From: CALCNS01 sp964425745
GTDB taxonomy: Bacteria; Bacillota; JAAYKD01
DNA: 8,553 nucleotides
Assembly: GCA_964425745.1 (NCBI GenBank)
Contig: CAYRNW010000042.1
Coordinates: 1-8,553 of the forward strand
Direction: 5' to 3'
The translations under genes were made by a program, and so were the position numbers. Positions 6,099 to 8,553 of the stretch are shown one piece after another. Position 1 is the stretch's first letter; every line of letters starts with the position of its first letter. The notes under the pieces were generated by a model. The model saw nothing but the letters and a program-made list of their open reading frames with translations, made no database searches and was not told the DNA's origin.

Positions 6099-7401
6099 AT
6101 CCAACAGCATACAAAGGAACAACAAGGACATCGTTGTACTTCCCGAAATTTTCCAAACTAGCACGAATCCCGAATTTACTGTTTTTTTCTTTCAAAAAAA
6201 GGAACATGCTTTGCATGGAACCTTTGGTTCCCGACTTCACTTCAACAGGCACAATTTCATGGCCACATTGAACCACAAAATCCACCTCGGCTGAACTACC
6301 TTGTTTTTCACGCCGCCAATAATACAATTCCACCGGAGCGTCAGAAGGCGCAGCTTTTTTCAATTCCAGGGCAACGGCCATCTCGGCAAGGGCCCCTTTG
6401 TTTACTTGTTCAATTGTCTGGAAATTCAATACCGCGGCGGCATCCAAATTCAGATAGCGTTGGTAAATTCCTGTATCAAAGAGCATGAATTTTCTGAATT
6501 TTGGATTGGACTCCGCACCCAGTGGCAACCCGTTTGCCCCGGTATGAGTCACAGGATAAATCAATCCGGCCAATTCCAGTAATTCCAGACAGTTCTTAAT
6601 TTGCAGATTATTAAGTCCCTGAACGTTGGTTAGAACAAACTTTCTGCCGGTCTGATGAATAACTGCATCAAAAACTTCGCGTAGCCGGGATACAGCCACT
6701 TTTTCCTTATACTTAGCAAAATCGTCATAAAAAGTACCCGTCAAATCATTCAAAATTTTCCTGCACTCAAGCAGAGAACCACCCTCTGCATAAGTGGCAA
6801 CTACTTCCGGCATACCCCCAATCAATAAAAAACGGCTGTATTGTTCCAGGCATTTTTTATGCATTTCTTCTGAAAACGGAACTTCTACTGATGCCTTCTT
6901 TACATGGTCAGCCAAAACGTCCAGCTTCATGGCCCTTAAAAACTCATCAAACGACATAGGGAACATATAAAAAGAACGAATCCTTCCCACACCAAATGAA
7001 GGAATCTCACGTAAGGCAAATTCCAACAGGGAGCCTGCCGCAATAACATGTAAACAGGGCATCTCCTCGTAAAAGTAGCGCAATGCAGAAAGAGCCGGAA
7101 TACAACTTTGAATCTCGTCCAGAAAAAGTAATGTTTTTCCTTCTGTTATTTGTACCCCTAGTATTGCCGATAGTTCATCGCAAATAATATGAGGAGAGGA
7201 GTGTTTTTCAAATACAGATTTTGCAAATTGAAAATCCCGGTGTTCAAAGTTGATCTCCACAAAAGTATCAAAGGTCTTAGCCAATTCACGAACAGTCCTG
7301 GTTTTTCCTACTTGCCTGGCACCGCGTAACAAGAGTGGTTTACGCCTGGGATCGTCTTTCCAGGTTGCTAAGTCAGCATCAATTCGTCTTTTCAGATACA
7401 T
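6052..7401 (-). CDS. AAA_14 / DUF4143 ATP-binding protein
   Basis: This 449-residue protein has the layout of the large, often multi-copy AAA_14-DUF4143 family. It has a Walker A at residues 27-34 (GARQVGKT), a Walker B at 91-96 (LLFLDE), a sensor-like AAGSLLE at 121-127, then a winged-helix linker. The C-terminal DUF4143 part has a PD-(D/E)xK nuclease-like core (E340, D374 in AEVDFVV, E387-x-K389 in VPVEVKSG). The real function of the family is unknown; roles in defence or toxin-antitoxin-like selfish maintenance have been suggested. The native sequence holds to about residue 434 (NDVLVVPLYAVG). The last 15 residues read through the glmS remnant in the wrong frame, so only the extreme C-terminus is lost and activity may survive. 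It is less AT-rich than the RloAB and HEPN genes, suggesting a separate origin. Confidence 0.85.
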   Translation of the reverse strand: MYLKRRIDADLATWKDDPRRKPLLLRGARQVGKTRTVRELAKTFDTFVEINFEHRDFQFAKSVFEKHSSPHIICDELSAILGVQITEGKTLLFLDEIQSCIPALSALRYFYEEMPCLHVIAAGSLLEFALREIPSFGVGRIRSFYMFPMSFDEFLRAMKLDVLADHVKKASVEVPFSEEMHKKCLEQYSRFLLIGGMPEVVATYAEGGSLLECRKILNDLTGTFYDDFAKYKEKVAVSRLREVFDAVIHQTGRKFVLTNVQGLNNLQIKNCLELLELAGLIYPVTHTGANGLPLGAESNPKFRKFMLFDTGIYQRYLNLDAAAVLNFQTIEQVNKGALAEMAVALELKKAAPSDAPVELYYWRREKQGSSAEVDFVVQCGHEIVPVEVKSGTKGSMQSMFLFLKEKNSKFGIRASLENFGKYNDVLVVPLYAVGYCWIHRTPSGRSHTP

Positions 7402-7418
7402 TAATGGTAGTATTTTTC

Positions 7419-7470
7419 ATTTTATGACGGCTAATATAATCATTTTTACTAGAATATGACGTCATAAAAT
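7419..7470. promoter_or_regulatory. inverted repeats upstream of the DUF4143 gene
   Basis: ATTTTATGAC (7419-7428) and its exact complement GTCATAAAAT (7461-7470) frame a 32-bp AT-rich spacer. The second arm is also part of a perfect 12-bp palindrome TATGACGTCATA (7455-7466). The set lies 18-69 bp before the ATG at 7401, where a promoter should be, although I find no good TAnnTTTG box. It could be an operator pair or the terminal repeats of a small element. Confidence 0.4.
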
Positions 7471-7507
7471 CAATATTCAGGTTCATACGACAGGAATTAC
7501 ATGATTC

Positions 7508-7585
7508 TTAAGCAGTTTTAGCCGGGCCTGGTTCCCCTGCTATTGCCAGGATGTCTTCCAGGTTGATTGTTGGCAGCTGCACCAT
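7508..7585 (-). pseudogene. short ORF, possible DUF5606-type N-terminal fragment
   Basis: A 25-codon reading frame gives MVQLPTINLEDILAIAGEPG and stops five codons later. 'L-x-x-ILAIAG-x-PG' resembles the first residues of the small Bacteroidota DUF5606 proteins, which begin with '..ILSI(S/A)GKPGLYKL'. Here the match ends at the Gly, as expected if it is another severed gene start. It lies between repeat copy 2 and the DUF4143 gene. The match is short, so chance is quite possible. Confidence 0.25.
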
Positions 7586-7601
7586 TGACCGGGGAAGACC
7601 T

Positions 7602-7673
7602 CCCAGTTGCTGATGCAACCGGGTCCCTCCCTCCACGGAACGAGCTTCCCCTTATCAATGTGCAGGCTGCCTT
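7602..7673 (-). repeat. structured repeat, copy 2 (two adjacent hairpins)
   Basis: This is the direct partner of the element at 329-399, in the same orientation, 7.27 kb away. Hairpin A is kept as GTTCC/GGGAC with one U-G pair in the minus-strand transcript. Hairpin B becomes CCGGTTGC/GCAACTGG with a four-base loop ATCA instead of GAA. The only stem-B substitution, T-A to G-C, is compensated on both sides. It begins 20 bp after the transaldolase stop codon. Confidence 0.75.
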
Positions 7674-7693
7674 GAATGATCCGGTCAACTTTA

Positions 7694-7764
7694 TCAAATC
7701 ATTTTCTTGGAATCTTCAATGAATTTGGCGAGGCCTTTGTCGGTCAAGGGATGAAGAATTTCAT
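7694..7764 (-). pseudogene. transaldolase reduced to its two ends
   Basis: In one frame the minus strand starts ATG AAA TTC TTC ATC (MKFFI), the usual start of the short fructose-6-phosphate-aldolase-like transaldolases of Bacteroidota. In another frame the same DNA continues HPLTDKGLAKFIEDSKKMI and stop, the usual C-terminus of the same enzyme. The two ends overlap at TTCATC, so about 190 codons appear to have been removed by a deletion at that microhomology. Transaldolase interconverts sedoheptulose-7-phosphate and fructose-6-phosphate in the pentose phosphate pathway; this relic cannot. The ATG lies 13 bp after the DegT aminotransferase stop, so the two probably once formed an operon. Confidence 0.75.
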
Positions 7765-7777
7765 GATAGTATGTTAG

Positions 7778-8553
7778 CTAAAATTCACTCATCCTCCTGA
7801 TCACTCCCGCTACCCTTTTAATATCTTCATTGCTCAGTCCTGCACCTGAGGGCAGACACAGGCCGTTGCGGAAGAGCCTGCCGCAGATGCTGTTGTCCGA
7901 GTCAGGCAAGTTTGATGTAGAACCTGCAACTGTAGCAGCACTGTCATTGTGATGGTGGGTGTAGAACGGTGCCCCGGCAAATACCGGCTGTAAGTGCATG
8001 GGCTTCCACAGAGGGCGGGTTTCTATGTTCTCCTTTTCCATCCGCAGGCGCAGATCTTCGCGCGTGAACCCGGTCACCTCCGGATCCACAATGATGCACG
8101 TCAGCCAGTGGTTGGACTCAAAATCCTCAGAAGGGTTTGTCAAAAACGTAATCCCAGGAACGGAACCAGAACCAGCAGCAGCACCTGCAAACAGGCCTTT
8201 CGGCATCCCCAGCAACCTCCTGTACATACCATTGATTTCCCGCCGCCGGGCAATAAAACCATCCAGCCCTTCCATCTGGCCCCGGCCTATTCCTGCGCAG
8301 ATATTGCTCAGACGGTAGTTGTAGCCTACGTGGGAGTGCTGGTAGTGCGGGGCATCGTCACGGGCCTGTGTGGCATAAAACTTGGTCCGTTTGGCCTCCT
8401 CTACGGTCCTGCATACCAGCGCACCGCCTCCCGATGTGGTGATTATTTTGTTCCCGTTGAACGACAGACAGGCAAACTTTCCAAACGTGCCGCAAAGCCG
8501 TAAGCATCCGATAAAACACATATTGTAAGAGTAGCATGGACTCTTTACATTTG
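7778..8553 (-). pseudogene. DegT/DnrJ/EryC1 sugar aminotransferase, C-terminal ~60%
   Basis: From about 8494 down, the translation follows a PLP-dependent DegT/DnrJ/EryC1 aminotransferase of the PglE/LegC kind: CGTFGKFACLSFNGNK with the Schiff-base Lys, IITTSGGGALVC, NYRLSNICAGIGRGQME, NIETRPLWKPMHLQPVF and a C-terminal GLCLPSGAGLSNEDIKR. Such enzymes aminate UDP-4-keto sugars for capsule, O-antigen or glycoprotein sugars. Upstream of CGTFG the expected 'EDAAEALG..YKG' is absent. The frame stays open to the window edge but reads unrelated residues (SPCYSYNMCFIGCLRL), and a full protein would need about 170 more N-terminal residues. An ATG at 8521 is the first start visible. I treat it as truncated or rearranged, but the part beyond 8553 is unseen. 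Confidence 0.75.
8525..8548. repeat. inverted repeat at the DegT truncation point
   Basis: GTAAGAGT (8525-8532) pairs with ACTCTTTAC (8540-8548) with one bulged base and a 7-nt loop. It lies just where the aminotransferase loses similarity, so it may mark the inserted or rearranged segment. No T-tract follows on either strand within the window. Confidence 0.4.

Noticed and set aside
7994..8503. 169-codon plus-strand reading frame
   Set aside because: It is the antisense shadow of the DegT aminotransferase half; its translation has no family features, while the minus strand has the PLP-lysine motif and conserved blocks.
1..8553. CRISPR array, tRNA, rRNA or insertion sequence
   Set aside because: There is no regularly spaced repeat series, no tRNA-like cloverleaf that I could see, and no transposase or integrase motif on either strand.

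Overview
The window looks like an accessory, defence-rich stretch of a Bacteroidota chromosome, probably Bacteroidales. The grounds are two near-perfect Bacteroidota promoters (TTG, 19-21 bp, TAnnTTTG), weak Shine-Dalgarno sequences, and protein families typical of the group: an MqsR-like toxin with a SocA/Panacea antitoxin, a DUF4143 ATPase, RloA/RloB, and a PglE/LegC-like DegT aminotransferase. Every gene I can support lies on the minus strand, so the locus reads from high to low coordinates.

In reading order: (1) 8553-7778, the C-terminal half of a DegT/DnrJ/EryC1 sugar aminotransferase whose N-terminal part is missing or scrambled. (2) 7764-7694, a transaldolase reduced to its first five and last twenty codons. 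(3) 7673-7602, copy 2 of a 71-72 bp structured repeat, then a short possible N-terminal fragment. (4) 7401-6099, an AAA_14/DUF4143 ATPase whose tail runs out of frame into (5) a glmS N-terminal remnant (6098-5919). (6) 5787-4427, an MqsR-like toxin and an MqsA/Panacea antitoxin under a well-formed promoter with a duplicated upstream operator-like motif. (7) 4378-2708, a 556-codon helical protein that appears to be an internally duplicated HEPN protein with two RNxxxH motifs. Its tail reads into (8) a fragment of a DegT aminotransferase N-terminal region. (9) 2478-440, a RloA-RloB (AbiL-type) anti-phage pair with its own promoter. (10) 399-329, copy 1 of the structured repeat, abutting (11) a 16-codon glmS fragment. 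(12) 220-1, the start of an MliC-like lipoprotein.

The functional cargo is three defence or conflict modules (RloAB, toxin-antitoxin plus tandem HEPN, DUF4143 ATPase). They are AT-rich and sit between GC-richer scraps of sugar and cell-envelope metabolism genes (glmS twice, DegT twice, transaldolase once), all in the same orientation as the cargo. Several scraps are joined at short direct repeats or microhomologies. This suggests repeated illegitimate recombination at one hot spot, although an assembly or amplification artefact cannot be excluded from sequence alone.

The best candidates for something undescribed are the tandem-HEPN protein behind the toxin-antitoxin pair, and the paired structured repeat whose hairpin shows one compensatory base-pair change between copies. 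All homology statements come from reading the translations; no database search was run.
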